Below, piece by piece: positions 1 through 6,458 of a stretch of DNA of 41,239 nt; positions within the stretch are counted from its first letter, which is position 1, and every line of letters starts with the position of its first letter. Made by a program: the position numbers and the translations under genes. The stretch is from positions 1 through 41,239 of the IMG/VR virus record IMGVR_UViG_3300021963_000253, one strand, 5' to 3'. The notes beneath the pieces are model-generated. The model saw nothing but the letters and a program-made list of their open reading frames with translations. It was not told where the DNA came from and made no database searches. Source of the DNA: a virus.

Positions 1-35
1 TTTATCAAACAGTTACAAACCAAGAAGCAGAATAA

Positions 36-65
36 TTGTACATTAATAATTAATTATGGTATACT
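36..65 (+). promoter_or_regulatory. Sigma70-like promoter, copy 1 of a four-copy motif
   Basis: TTGTAC at 36-41, exactly 18 bp, then TATACT at 60-65 preceded by TATGG. The same box, spacing and following TTAAT recur at 5663, 7099 and 8401. The expected start of transcription (about 7 bp after the -10) falls on the ATG of the gene at 72, so this message would be nearly leaderless. Confidence 0.6.
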
Positions 66-71
66 GCCAAT

Positions 72-1208
72 ATGAAAACTAAAAAACCAACCAAAGAATG
101 GCAAGAAAAAGCTCTAGCTAAAGGCAGAGGTGACGGTGCTCCTGTGGTAACACAAGATAACTATAAGATATCTCTCATGTCTGCGCTTGGGTATTATAAT
201 ATCAATAGTGATAATAGTATAAGAGCAAATGCTTTTAGAGACTTTATTCGTAAAGAGTATGTTGAATACTTTGATCCATTAGAGTATAAAGACGTGGATA
301 TTAAAGATTTGTACAAAGTACTTAAAGATAAAGTGCCTGACTATGAACTATTATCCTTAGGATCATTAGCTTTAATACTTAAGAATGGCGGTTATCTATC
401 GCCTATTGATATAGATAACATGCTTCGTAAAGCAGTTGATATCTATCATCAATATAATACCTCAGAAGTGGTTGAAGACAAACCTAAAGCTGTAGTCATC
501 TCTATTGAGAAGCGAGTCATAGAAGCAGCACGTACCGCATCTGAAGACATCGACTATGCTATAGATAAGTTTATGCATTCAAAAGTATGGGACTTTAATA
601 CTAAAGCACATCTATTATCTAATAATATATCAGGTATGGTGGCGAAAAAGATTGGTGATTACTATAAGCTTAACGTCGATGAGATCGATGAAGCTATGGC
701 TGGTATTGATGAGCAACTTACTGAAGGCTATTCATTCCTTACTAAGACGGAACTTAAGAAGTTTAGAGCTGCTATCCAATCTATCGTAGATGACTGCGCA
801 CAACACCAAGTTACAGTTAAGAAGCCGAGAGCTGTTAAGGTTAAATCTCCGGCTTTAGTGGTTAAGAAACTTAAGTATATGTTTAAGCATGATCTATTAA
901 ATCTTAAATCTATTAATCCAGCAGACATCGTTGGTGCTAAAGAATTGTGGATCTATAATATAAAGTATAGAAAGCTTGTAGCTTATGTAGCTGACGACTC
1001 TGATAGCTTAACCGTCAAAGGTACTACAATCATCAACTATAGTATCGCTAAATCTTGGGCATGGACTCTTAGGAATCCTGAGAAGTTCTTTAAAGATACA
1101 CAGATAGGTAAGCGCCCATTAAATGCTGCAGCAAAAGCTTTGACTACAAAGCCTGTAGCTCCAAATGGTCGTATCAATGAAGAAACAATTTTATTAGGTG
1201 CATTTTAA
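72..1208 (+). CDS. Conserved phage protein of unknown function (378 aa)
   Basis: I do not recognise a named family; similar basic, helix-rich proteins occur next to the RNase H gene in marine T4-like phages as hypothetical proteins. The sequence is lysine-rich, has no membrane segment or signal peptide, and no catalytic motif stands out. A basic stretch with several KK pairs lies around residues 249-270. The stop overlaps the ATG of the RNase H gene (TAATG), which implies translational coupling and a role in the replication block. The start at 72 has no clear Shine-Dalgarno and lies directly behind a promoter core. Confidence 0.8.
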   Translation: MKTKKPTKEWQEKALAKGRGDGAPVVTQDNYKISLMSALGYYNINSDNSIRANAFRDFIRKEYVEYFDPLEYKDVDIKDLYKVLKDKVPDYELLSLGSLALILKNGGYLSPIDIDNMLRKAVDIYHQYNTSEVVEDKPKAVVISIEKRVIEAARTASEDIDYAIDKFMHSKVWDFNTKAHLLSNNISGMVAKKIGDYYKLNVDEIDEAMAGIDEQLTEGYSFLTKTELKKFRAAIQSIVDDCAQHQVTVKKPRAVKVKSPALVVKKLKYMFKHDLLNLKSINPADIVGAKELWIYNIKYRKLVAYVADDSDSLTVKGTTIINYSIAKSWAWTLRNPEKFFKDTQIGKRPLNAAAKALTTKPVAPNGRINEETILLGAF

Positions 1209-2101
1209 TGATCATATTAGATTATAGCCAGATCGCATTAAGTAACATCTTACCTTTTCAGAAGGATATAAAGAATCAAACTCCTGAAGAGATTAAGAAC
1301 TTAATTCGTCATACGACATTAGCAACCATCAAATCTTATAAGAAGAAGTATAAAGAGTATGGTGAGGTCGTCATAGCATGCGATGGACCATCATATTGGC
1401 GTAAGACTGTATTCCCACATTATAAAGCACATCGTAAAGCTAATCGCGATAAGTCAGACCTTGATTGGAAGTTTATATTCGAGACTCTTTCTGAATTAAG
1501 ACAAGATTTAATCGACTATTTCCCATATAAAGTACTTATTAATGAAGGTGCTGAGGCTGATGACATCATCGCGGTGCTTACAGAGTTTACACAAGAAAAC
1601 TTATTACAACAAAATGGTCTATTCCCTGAACCTCAAAAGGTATTAATAGTATCATCTGATAAAGACTTCATCCAACTACAGCGCAATAAGAACGTACGTC
1701 AGTGGTCACCTATGCAACGTAAGTTTGTAGAAGGCACCAATAAAGAAGTTCAAGAGTATACTATCCAACATATAGTTAAAGGTGATAGCGGTGATGGTAT
1801 ACCAAACATCTTATCAAGAGACGATGTGTTTGTATCTGGAGATCGTCAGAAACCTTTTAGTTCTAAGCGTCTATCTGAATTCTTTGAGAAAGGTATCGAG
1901 GCTTGTAAGAACGATGAAGAGAAAAGAAACTATCAACGTAATCAACAATTAGTTAACTTTGACTTTATACCCGAACCATTAGCTAAAATTATCATATATA
2001 CTTATGAGAATACTAAGCCTAAGGGCGATAAGAATTCTGTTATGGAATACTTAATTAAAAACCAATGTCGATTATTACTCGACGAAATTGAGGACTTTTA
2101 A
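1208..2101 (+). CDS. rnh: T4-type RNase H (5'-3' exonuclease, FEN-1 family)
   Basis: Removes RNA primers and adjacent DNA from lagging-strand fragments. The 297-aa length is close to the 305 aa of T4 RNase H. Visible metal-binding acids of the 5'-nuclease family are D5, D59 (ACDGP), the cluster E113/E116/D118/D119 (EGAEADD), D151 and D153 (SSDKD), and the helix-hairpin-helix-like loop GDSGDGIPN with D193 and D196. The basic arch region YKAHRKANR follows D59. Translation is probably coupled to the upstream gene through the TAATG overlap. In T4, rnh heads the rnh-dsbA-33-59-32 cluster; here the same order holds but with a long insertion after the next gene. Confidence 0.93.
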   Translation: MIILDYSQIALSNILPFQKDIKNQTPEEIKNLIRHTTLATIKSYKKKYKEYGEVVIACDGPSYWRKTVFPHYKAHRKANRDKSDLDWKFIFETLSELRQDLIDYFPYKVLINEGAEADDIIAVLTEFTQENLLQQNGLFPEPQKVLIVSSDKDFIQLQRNKNVRQWSPMQRKFVEGTNKEVQEYTIQHIVKGDSGDGIPNILSRDDVFVSGDRQKPFSSKRLSEFFEKGIEACKNDEEKRNYQRNQQLVNFDFIPEPLAKIIIYTYENTKPKGDKNSVMEYLIKNQCRLLLDEIEDF

Positions 2102-2102
2102 A

Positions 2103-2522
2103 ATGGCAACAACATTTTTACCAGAGATACTTGAAGAGATCAATACAGATCCCAAGTTATTATCAACAAAGTATAAAAGCAATGCAGCACTTAGGATAGT
2201 ATTTGAATATGCTTTTATGCCTGAGAAGAAGTTCCTTCTACCTGAAGATGAACCTCCTTATAGACAAGACGCGGCACCCATTGGTATGAGTCCAGCTATC
2301 CTTACGCAAGAGCTTAGACGCTTCTATGTATTCCTTAGAAAAGACTTAAAGCCTATCAAACGCGAAGCTCTATTCATATCATTATTGGAATCTGTACATC
2401 CGTCTGAGGCTAAATTAATCATAGCTATCAAGGATCAGAAACTTCCTAAGCTATATAAAAAGATCACCCGTAAACTTGTAGAGGAAGCCGGGTTCATCGC
2501 ACCAGAAGTGCCCAAAGCATAA
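2103..2522 (+). CDS. Conserved T4-like phage protein, probably DUF6433 (139 aa)
   Basis: Small conserved protein found beside rnh in marine T4-like phages; function unknown. A TTG six codons upstream (2088) is in frame, but GAGG at 2090-2093 makes a good ribosome-binding site for the ATG at 2103, so I start there. The sequence is helical with a conserved-looking central part (LTQELRRFYVFLRKDLKPIKREALFIS...), no cysteines, no membrane segment. The family name is from memory and should be checked. It may occupy the slot of T4 dsbA by position, but no similarity to DsbA is evident. Confidence 0.8.
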   Translation: MATTFLPEILEEINTDPKLLSTKYKSNAALRIVFEYAFMPEKKFLLPEDEPPYRQDAAPIGMSPAILTQELRRFYVFLRKDLKPIKREALFISLLESVHPSEAKLIIAIKDQKLPKLYKKITRKLVEEAGFIAPEVPKA

Positions 2523-2527
2523 ATTTG

Positions 2528-2535
2528 CATAAATA
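2528..2535 (+). promoter_or_regulatory. Candidate T4-type late promoter (CATAAATA)
   Basis: CATAAATA matches the T4 late consensus TATAAATA in 7 of 8 positions and lies in the gap before the metallopeptidase gene. Transcription would start near 2541, giving a leader of at least 65 nt that contains a weak CAGAC/GTCTG hairpin (2553-2571). Confidence 0.45.
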
Positions 2536-2606
2536 GATAGTAAGCTATATATCAGACAGTTCATGAGTCTGGGTGTGTTTTAAATTGTCTTTATAATCAA
2601 TAAGTT

Positions 2607-3176
2607 ATGTTAGCATGTACTTTAATAAAAGGATGTGGTAGTATATTAGGTATGATAAGACAAATATTACTTTATAAGTCCGACAAGATCTCGGTTTACT
2701 GCACCCCTGCAGTAGAGAGATTATCGACTCGTAGGTTAACAACATATGTCAAGCAATGTATAGCAGCCGAAAAGACTTTAATCAAAGACATATCAAAAAA
2801 ATACCCTAAGAAAGCTAAACACACAAAGTATACTTTCTTATTTAAAAACTTTAAGTCCGAAGAGATGTTAGGTAACTGTGATCAAGAATATGATGACGAC
2901 ATCCTTATTGAACTTAATGCAAAGAATACTTCCAGCTTATGTAAGACGATAGCTCATGAGCTTGTCCATGCCAGGCAATTCATATCTGGCCAGTTGAAGT
3001 ACAACGTTAAGATTAAATACTTGACGTATGAGGACGACAAACATAGATACATCTATCGCAAACAACCGTGGGAAATTGAAGCCTACGCACTACAAGACAA
3101 AGGTGCAATCAAAATGAAAAGGTGGCTATTAGATCATGTACATTTTAACCCGAAACTCTCAACTCCAGAACTATAA
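2607..3176 (+). CDS. HExxH zinc metallopeptidase-like protein
   Basis: The 189-aa protein carries an HExxH zinc-peptidase motif, HELVH at residues 117-121, followed by a further conserved-looking glutamate in WEIEAY (E156/E158), as in gluzincins where a downstream Glu is the third ligand. The HELVHARQ helix and the later WEIEAYA motif are shared by many phage and bacterial SprT/ImmA-like hypothetical peptidases. No signal peptide is convincing. The start is uncertain: ATG 2607 has no good Shine-Dalgarno, and ATG 2652 (MIRQILLYKS) is preceded by TTAGG. The substrate is unknown. It is the first gene of the accessory stretch between rnh and gene 33. Confidence 0.75.
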   Translation: MLACTLIKGCGSILGMIRQILLYKSDKISVYCTPAVERLSTRRLTTYVKQCIAAEKTLIKDISKKYPKKAKHTKYTFLFKNFKSEEMLGNCDQEYDDDILIELNAKNTSSLCKTIAHELVHARQFISGQLKYNVKIKYLTYEDDKHRYIYRKQPWEIEAYALQDKGAIKMKRWLLDHVHFNPKLSTPEL

Positions 3177-3306
3177 AGCAAAAGTTATAGAATTTGAACC
3201 TTTACCTGATTGGAAATTCAAGGTAAAGTATTATGATGATGAAGGATTTTTATGGACTGAAACAGTAGACCATACAAAACTTGAACTTGAAAAGGAAAAA
3301 TTATGA
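3136..3306 (+). CDS. Small overlapping ORF of unknown function (56 aa)
   Basis: A short ORF, beginning MYILTRNSQ and ending KLELEKEKL, starts inside the 3' end of the metallopeptidase gene and ends in an ATGA overlap with the next gene. Its sequence is soluble, with aromatic and charged residues (EPLPDWKFKVKYYDDEG) that look like a small beta-rich protein rather than noise. It fills most of the otherwise empty 125-bp gap. An AAAAGG purine run lies about 14 nt before the ATG, rather far for a strong site. No homologue recognised. Confidence 0.5.
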   Translation: MYILTRNSQLQNYKAKVIEFEPLPDWKFKVKYYDDEGFLWTETVDHTKLELEKEKL

Positions 3307-3497
3307 ACTATAAAGTATTATTTGAATCAATCAAATCAATCGGAATTTATTTAGGCAGTATAACACTATTTGTATTTTTCTTATGCTTCATAGCATATGC
3401 AACAAGTACTAATATAGCTATGGGATTAGTCGTATTCTTGACTGCATTTGCATTAGTCTATTTAGAATACAAAGATCGTATCAATAAGATTAAATAA
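3303..3497 (+). CDS. Small two-helix membrane protein
   Basis: The 64-aa protein has two hydrophobic segments, roughly residues 13-32 and 37-54, and short charged ends (final EYKDRINKIK). A GAAAAGGAAAAA purine run directly before the ATG serves as ribosome-binding site. It sits one base before a signal-peptide protein and near the lysis genes, so a holin-like or membrane-modifying role is possible, but size and topology are all that support it. Confidence 0.65.
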   Translation: MNYKVLFESIKSIGIYLGSITLFVFFLCFIAYATSTNIAMGLVVFLTAFALVYLEYKDRINKIK

Positions 3498-3498
3498 T

Positions 3499-4020
3499 AT
3501 GAATAAACTATTATTATCTTTGTTATTACTATCCACTTCTGTATTTGCAGTGGATAGTAATGATTATATGGATCCGTATCAATTTACTGTTATGGGCCCA
3601 CTACAATATAAAGACACATATTCAATATTAATTAATGGAAATTTTGATAAAAATAGTTATGATAAAATTAAAAATGCTTTAGATAAAACTGAAAATAAAC
3701 CTACTTTCATCTATGCAGAATCATTTGGTGGATATGCAGATGATATTATTAGAACTGCTGAGATAATACATAAACATGGAAATGTCACATGGGTTGTTAG
3801 AGAAGGTTCATTCTGTATGAGCGCTTGTGCTATGGTAGCATTAGGTTCTAAAAAAATTGAAGGCATATTGCATTTTCATGCAATAACTTATTCAGACACT
3901 AATCAAATTAATATACAACTAACTAATAGAGTTATTTCTATATTAAAATCTTATAATAAAGATGTAGATTTAGTTAAAGCTACAAATTCTAAAAAAATAA
4001 GTTTCGTCAAATTTTCATGA
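3499..4020 (+). CDS. Secreted ClpP/crotonase-fold serine hydrolase-like protein
   Basis: Residues 1-17 form a clear signal peptide (MNKLLLSLLLLSTSVFA) with a VFA cleavage site, so the 173-aa product should be exported. The mature part resembles periplasmic ClpP-fold proteins of the COG3904 type: ESFGGYADD at 74-82 (oxyanion-loop position) and GSFCMSACAMVALGS, with S108 as candidate nucleophile between C106 and C110, followed by H125/H127. Export of such a protein by a lytic phage is unusual; it might act on envelope proteins. The gene is more AT-rich than its neighbours and ends in an ATGA overlap with the next gene. Activity is inferred. Confidence 0.65.
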   Translation: MNKLLLSLLLLSTSVFAVDSNDYMDPYQFTVMGPLQYKDTYSILINGNFDKNSYDKIKNALDKTENKPTFIYAESFGGYADDIIRTAEIIHKHGNVTWVVREGSFCMSACAMVALGSKKIEGILHFHAITYSDTNQINIQLTNRVISILKSYNKDVDLVKATNSKKISFVKFS

Positions 4021-4586
4021 ACATATTCTATTTAGATAAAAATCCTACAATAGCCGCACAATATCATGTAGATAAACACTGTGTCAAGATGATATTAGAA
4101 TCTTGTCAACTATTATCTACTGCACATCGTATATTAGACGGAGATCAAACTATGGGTAAGACAGCTACAGGTCGCAATGTAAAACGTTGGGTATTATCTG
4201 ACGATCGTAACGAAGTATTGTATAGTGCTACACATGTCAATCATCCATCTGCGGTATGGTGTAGACAAACGCATAAGAACTATCGTTGGTTGCACAACTT
4301 ACTATGTGAACTATCTGCTGAATACACTTATCGTTATGAAAAGATCCATAGGTGTCAAGAAATTGGTTTAATAGATGCGTTAAGTTTATTACCTAAGAAT
4401 ATACCAATCGGTGAATTTACGGATCCGACTCCTGCCATGCCAGATCAATACAAAGTATTTGGTGATGGGGTACAGTCATATCGTAACTATTATAACGGCG
4501 AGAAGCAAAGAATGTTCTCTTGGAAGAAAAGGTCAGTCCCTGGGTTTATAAATAAAACATCAGGAGAACATTATGCCACTATATGA
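4017..4586 (+). CDS. Conserved phage protein of unknown function (189 aa)
   Basis: Starts at an ATGA overlap with the preceding gene. The N-terminus (MNIFYLDKNPTIAAQYHVDK) and the later motifs NHPSAVWCRQTHKNYRW and PDQYK...YRNYY are typical of a family seen widely in marine T4-like phages, but I know no assigned function. Several histidines and cysteines (H18, C22, H75, C82) might bind a metal. No signal peptide or membrane segment. The 3' end contains a late promoter core for the following gene. Confidence 0.8.
   Translation: MNIFYLDKNPTIAAQYHVDKHCVKMILESCQLLSTAHRILDGDQTMGKTATGRNVKRWVLSDDRNEVLYSATHVNHPSAVWCRQTHKNYRWLHNLLCELSAEYTYRYEKIHRCQEIGLIDALSLLPKNIPIGEFTDPTPAMPDQYKVFGDGVQSYRNYYNGEKQRMFSWKKRSVPGFINKTSGEHYATI
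4547..4554 (+). promoter_or_regulatory. T4-type late promoter (TATAAATA)
   Basis: Perfect TATAAATA inside the 3' end of the preceding gene. Transcription starting about 6 bp downstream (near 4560) would give a ~13-nt leader containing CAGGAG before the ATG at 4573, a sensible late promoter for the 4573 gene, the holin-like peptide and the endolysin. Confidence 0.65.
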
Positions 4587-4818
4587 TTTTAGAAACAAAG
4601 ACACTGGTGAGGTGTTTGAGAAGTTCATGAGTATCTCTGCTAAGGAAGAGTATCTCAAAGAGAATCCTAATATCGAATCAATGTTGGGTATGAATGCTCT
4701 TATCGACCCAGTCCGATTAGGTGTTCGAAAAGCTGACAATGGATTTAAAGAAGTATTACAACGGATCCATGAGAAAACACCAGGCAGTCAGCTAAATAAA
4801 ACCAGTAAATATATTTAA
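4573..4818 (+). CDS. Small conserved phage protein resembling FmdB-type N-terminus (81 aa)
   Basis: Begins MPLYDFRNKDTGEVFEKFM, the pattern of FmdB-like small proteins, but lacks the CxxC zinc-ribbon cysteines; the protein has no cysteine at all. Its C-terminal half (KADNGFKEVLQRIHEKTPGSQLN) matches a form common in T4-like marine phages. Function unknown. CAGGAG upstream gives a good ribosome-binding site, and it overlaps the previous gene by 14 bp. Confidence 0.75.
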   Translation: MPLYDFRNKDTGEVFEKFMSISAKEEYLKENPNIESMLGMNALIDPVRLGVRKADNGFKEVLQRIHEKTPGSQLNKTSKYI

Positions 4819-4857
4819 TATGGGCCTTGCTGAACCCCATAGCAATATAAGTTCAGC
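4819..4857 (+). promoter_or_regulatory. Overlapping alternative hairpins upstream of holin-like peptide
   Basis: TATGGG (4819-4824) can pair with CCCATA (4836-4841). Alternatively GCTGAAC (4829-4835) can pair with GTTCAGC (4851-4857). The second stem uses bases in the loop of the first and the two are mutually exclusive if the first is closed. They precede the AAAGGAGA site of the 4878 gene and could time lysis-gene translation or end transcription of the 4573 gene. No T-run follows, so an intrinsic terminator is unlikely. Confidence 0.35.
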
Positions 4858-4877
4858 TGTTAATAAAGGAGAAACAC

Positions 4878-5021
4878 ATGTTAACAAACATTATCGTATT
4901 TTTAGTTGGTGCTCATTTGGGTGCAAAATACCCACAAAAAGCAACACTAATCGTTGACACAGCTGTATCTTTTGCAAAAGCAGTATGGGCAAAAGTAGCA
5001 GGATTAGTGGCTAAAAAATAA
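4878..5021 (+). CDS. Holin-like 47-aa membrane peptide next to endolysin
   Basis: The ORF encodes a 47-residue peptide with one N-terminal hydrophobic helix (MLTNIIVFLVGAHLGAKYPQ) and a second amphipathic, alanine/valine/lysine-rich segment ending in VAKK. A very strong AAAGGAGA (4865-4872) precedes the ATG, and its TAA overlaps the ATG of the GH19 endolysin (TAATG). A small membrane peptide coupled to an endolysin lacking a signal peptide suggests a holin or pinholin, or a regulator of one. I cannot place it in a named holin family. Confidence 0.6.
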   Translation: MLTNIIVFLVGAHLGAKYPQKATLIVDTAVSFAKAVWAKVAGLVAKK

Positions 5022-5662
5022 TGGCATTCGAATTCGATTTTACTGAGCAAAAACTAGGCAAGATCCTCACGCGTAATAAGAACGTTCACGTGTGGTATGA
5101 AGCGATGGCTATACAGTTACCTCAATTTGAAGTAACTACTGCAAAACGCGTTGCCGCTTTTGTAGCTCAGTGTGCTCATGAATCTGCGGACTTCACGACT
5201 CTACAAGAAAACTTAAACTACTCTGCTGACGCATTGAACAAACTATTTGGTAAGTACTTTGCTGCAGCTGGTAGAGATGCTGCTCCATATCATCGTAAAC
5301 CTGAAATGATCGCTAATGTAATATATGCGAATCGTATGGGTAACGGAGATACTGCAAGCGGTGAAGGTTATAAGTTCAGAGGACGCGGTCCAATTCAACT
5401 AACAGGTAAGGCTAACTATCAAGCGTTTGCTACAGACTTCTTTGAAGATCCTGAAACCGTGATAAATGATCCTGACCTCGTGACAGATGATGTACCAACT
5501 TCCTTATATTCAGCTCTTTGGTTTTGGAATAAAAACAAAATCAATAGGTTTGCTGATACAGGTGACATCAAAGGAATGACTAAGGTTATCAATGGTGGAT
5601 ATATTGGTTTAGAAGACCGTATCAAACATTATAACCATGCAATCGAAGTCCTCGAAGCTTAA
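5021..5662 (+). CDS. GH19 chitinase-like endolysin
   Basis: Peptidoglycan-cleaving endolysin of glycoside hydrolase family 19 (213 aa). Evidence is the family motif CAHESADF with catalytic glutamate E54, the second acidic residue E63 in LQENLNYSADAL, and FRGRGPIQLTGKANY in the middle, which is characteristic of GH19 lysozymes/chitinases. The C-terminal VINGGYIGLEDR matches the NGG...R motif of the family. No signal peptide is present, so release through a holin is expected; the 47-aa membrane peptide immediately upstream, overlapping by one base, is the candidate. Confidence 0.9.
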   Translation: MAFEFDFTEQKLGKILTRNKNVHVWYEAMAIQLPQFEVTTAKRVAAFVAQCAHESADFTTLQENLNYSADALNKLFGKYFAAAGRDAAPYHRKPEMIANVIYANRMGNGDTASGEGYKFRGRGPIQLTGKANYQAFATDFFEDPETVINDPDLVTDDVPTSLYSALWFWNKNKINRFADTGDIKGMTKVINGGYIGLEDRIKHYNHAIEVLEA

Positions 5663-5692
5663 TTGTACTTTAATTAAGTTCTGATGTATAAT
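5663..5692 (+). promoter_or_regulatory. Sigma70-like promoter, copy 2 of the four-copy motif
   Basis: TTGTAC (5663-5668), 18 bp, TATAAT (5687-5692), with TTTAATTAA after the -35 box as in copy 3. The ATG at 5684 lies inside the spacer, upstream of the -10, so transcripts from here (start near 5699) cannot carry that start codon and more likely serve the genes from 6204 onward. Confidence 0.55.
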
Positions 5693-6220
5693 AAGAAAGT
5701 AGCGGTACTATGTAATGGTCCCAGTCGGTCAGCCTACGATCCCAATAAAGAATATGCATACCGCATAGGTTGCAATATCCCATGGGCTAAGGTTGACTGC
5801 ACTGTGATATTAGACCCACAGATGGTTAAAGTATTAGTCAAAGATATATCACTCATAGACTGTAGTGTATACTTTAGCGAATCTGCATGGGAGTATGTTG
5901 AAGAAGTAGGAGCTTCGTCGTTGTTTAAGTGTTTAGGTATCATACAAAAGACTCGTAAGGGTTTATCAAGCGGAAACTTAGCATGTATGAAAGCTATTGA
6001 ACTTGGATACAAAGACATAGATATATACGGAGCTGATGCTATGACTACAAATGATATACGTAGTAATAATGTCAGTAAGAGTTATACAAGAAACTTCTTA
6101 GACTCAGATAGCATGAACATGTCTCCGGATTGGAGAACGAATTGGAATAAGATGATTAAGAATCATCCAGATGTGAAGTTTAATTTCATTGAAAGGAATG
6201 GAAATGTTAAAGAATTATAA
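5684..6220 (+). CDS. Rossmann-like phage protein, DUF115/glycosyltransferase-related (178 aa)
   Basis: The N-terminus KKVAVLCNGPSR is a first beta strand and a GPS loop typical of DUF115/MptE-like and sialyltransferase-like Rossmann proteins. SSGNLACMKAIELGYKDIDIYGADAM at 105-130 is the matching C-terminal strand-helix-strand with a conserved-looking G and D. These motifs occur in phage and bacterial proteins annotated as predicted sugar-phosphate or glycan transferases. The substrate is unknown. No clear Shine-Dalgarno precedes the ATG and a promoter core overlaps it, so translation may depend on readthrough mRNA from the endolysin gene. Confidence 0.65.
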   Translation: MYNKKVAVLCNGPSRSAYDPNKEYAYRIGCNIPWAKVDCTVILDPQMVKVLVKDISLIDCSVYFSESAWEYVEEVGASSLFKCLGIIQKTRKGLSSGNLACMKAIELGYKDIDIYGADAMTTNDIRSNNVSKSYTRNFLDSDSMNMSPDWRTNWNKMIKNHPDVKFNFIERNGNVKEL

Positions 6221-6458
6221 AAATCAATTAATAGCGATGGCAGTAATATTTGGGTTAATCGGATATGCTATACATGTAGTTGCAGCTGAACCAGTTAAAA
6301 CAAAACCAGTTGTAGTTACTGCAAAGAAAGAAGTTGCAAAACCTACAGATAAGAAAGCCGCAAAGCCTGCTAAAGAAGTGAAACCTGCAGCAGAGCCTAA
6401 GAAAGATCCTAATCGTAAAAAACCTACGCTTAAGAAGAAGTACGCAGATAAAAAATAA
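6204..6458 (+). CDS. Membrane-anchored Lys/Pro/Ala-rich protein, TonB- or spanin-like architecture
   Basis: An 84-aa product with one N-terminal hydrophobic helix (about residues 9-27, LIAMAVIFGLIGYAIHVVAA) followed by a periplasm-length tail made of KPAK/EVKP/KKP units. This resembles the proline/lysine spacer of TonB and of some inner-membrane spanins, but no partner lipoprotein is visible nearby. AAGGAA at 6192-6197 favours the ATG at 6204 over in-frame TTG 6189 or ATG 6198. It overlaps the preceding gene by 17 bp, and the next gene begins at the base after its stop. Confidence 0.7.
   Translation: MLKNYKNQLIAMAVIFGLIGYAIHVVAAEPVKTKPVVVTAKKEVAKPTDKKAAKPAKEVKPAAEPKKDPNRKKPTLKKKYADKK

Noticed and set aside
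309-314. TTGTAC inside the first gene
   Set aside because: No TATAAT-like box at 17-19 bp; not a copy of the promoter motif.
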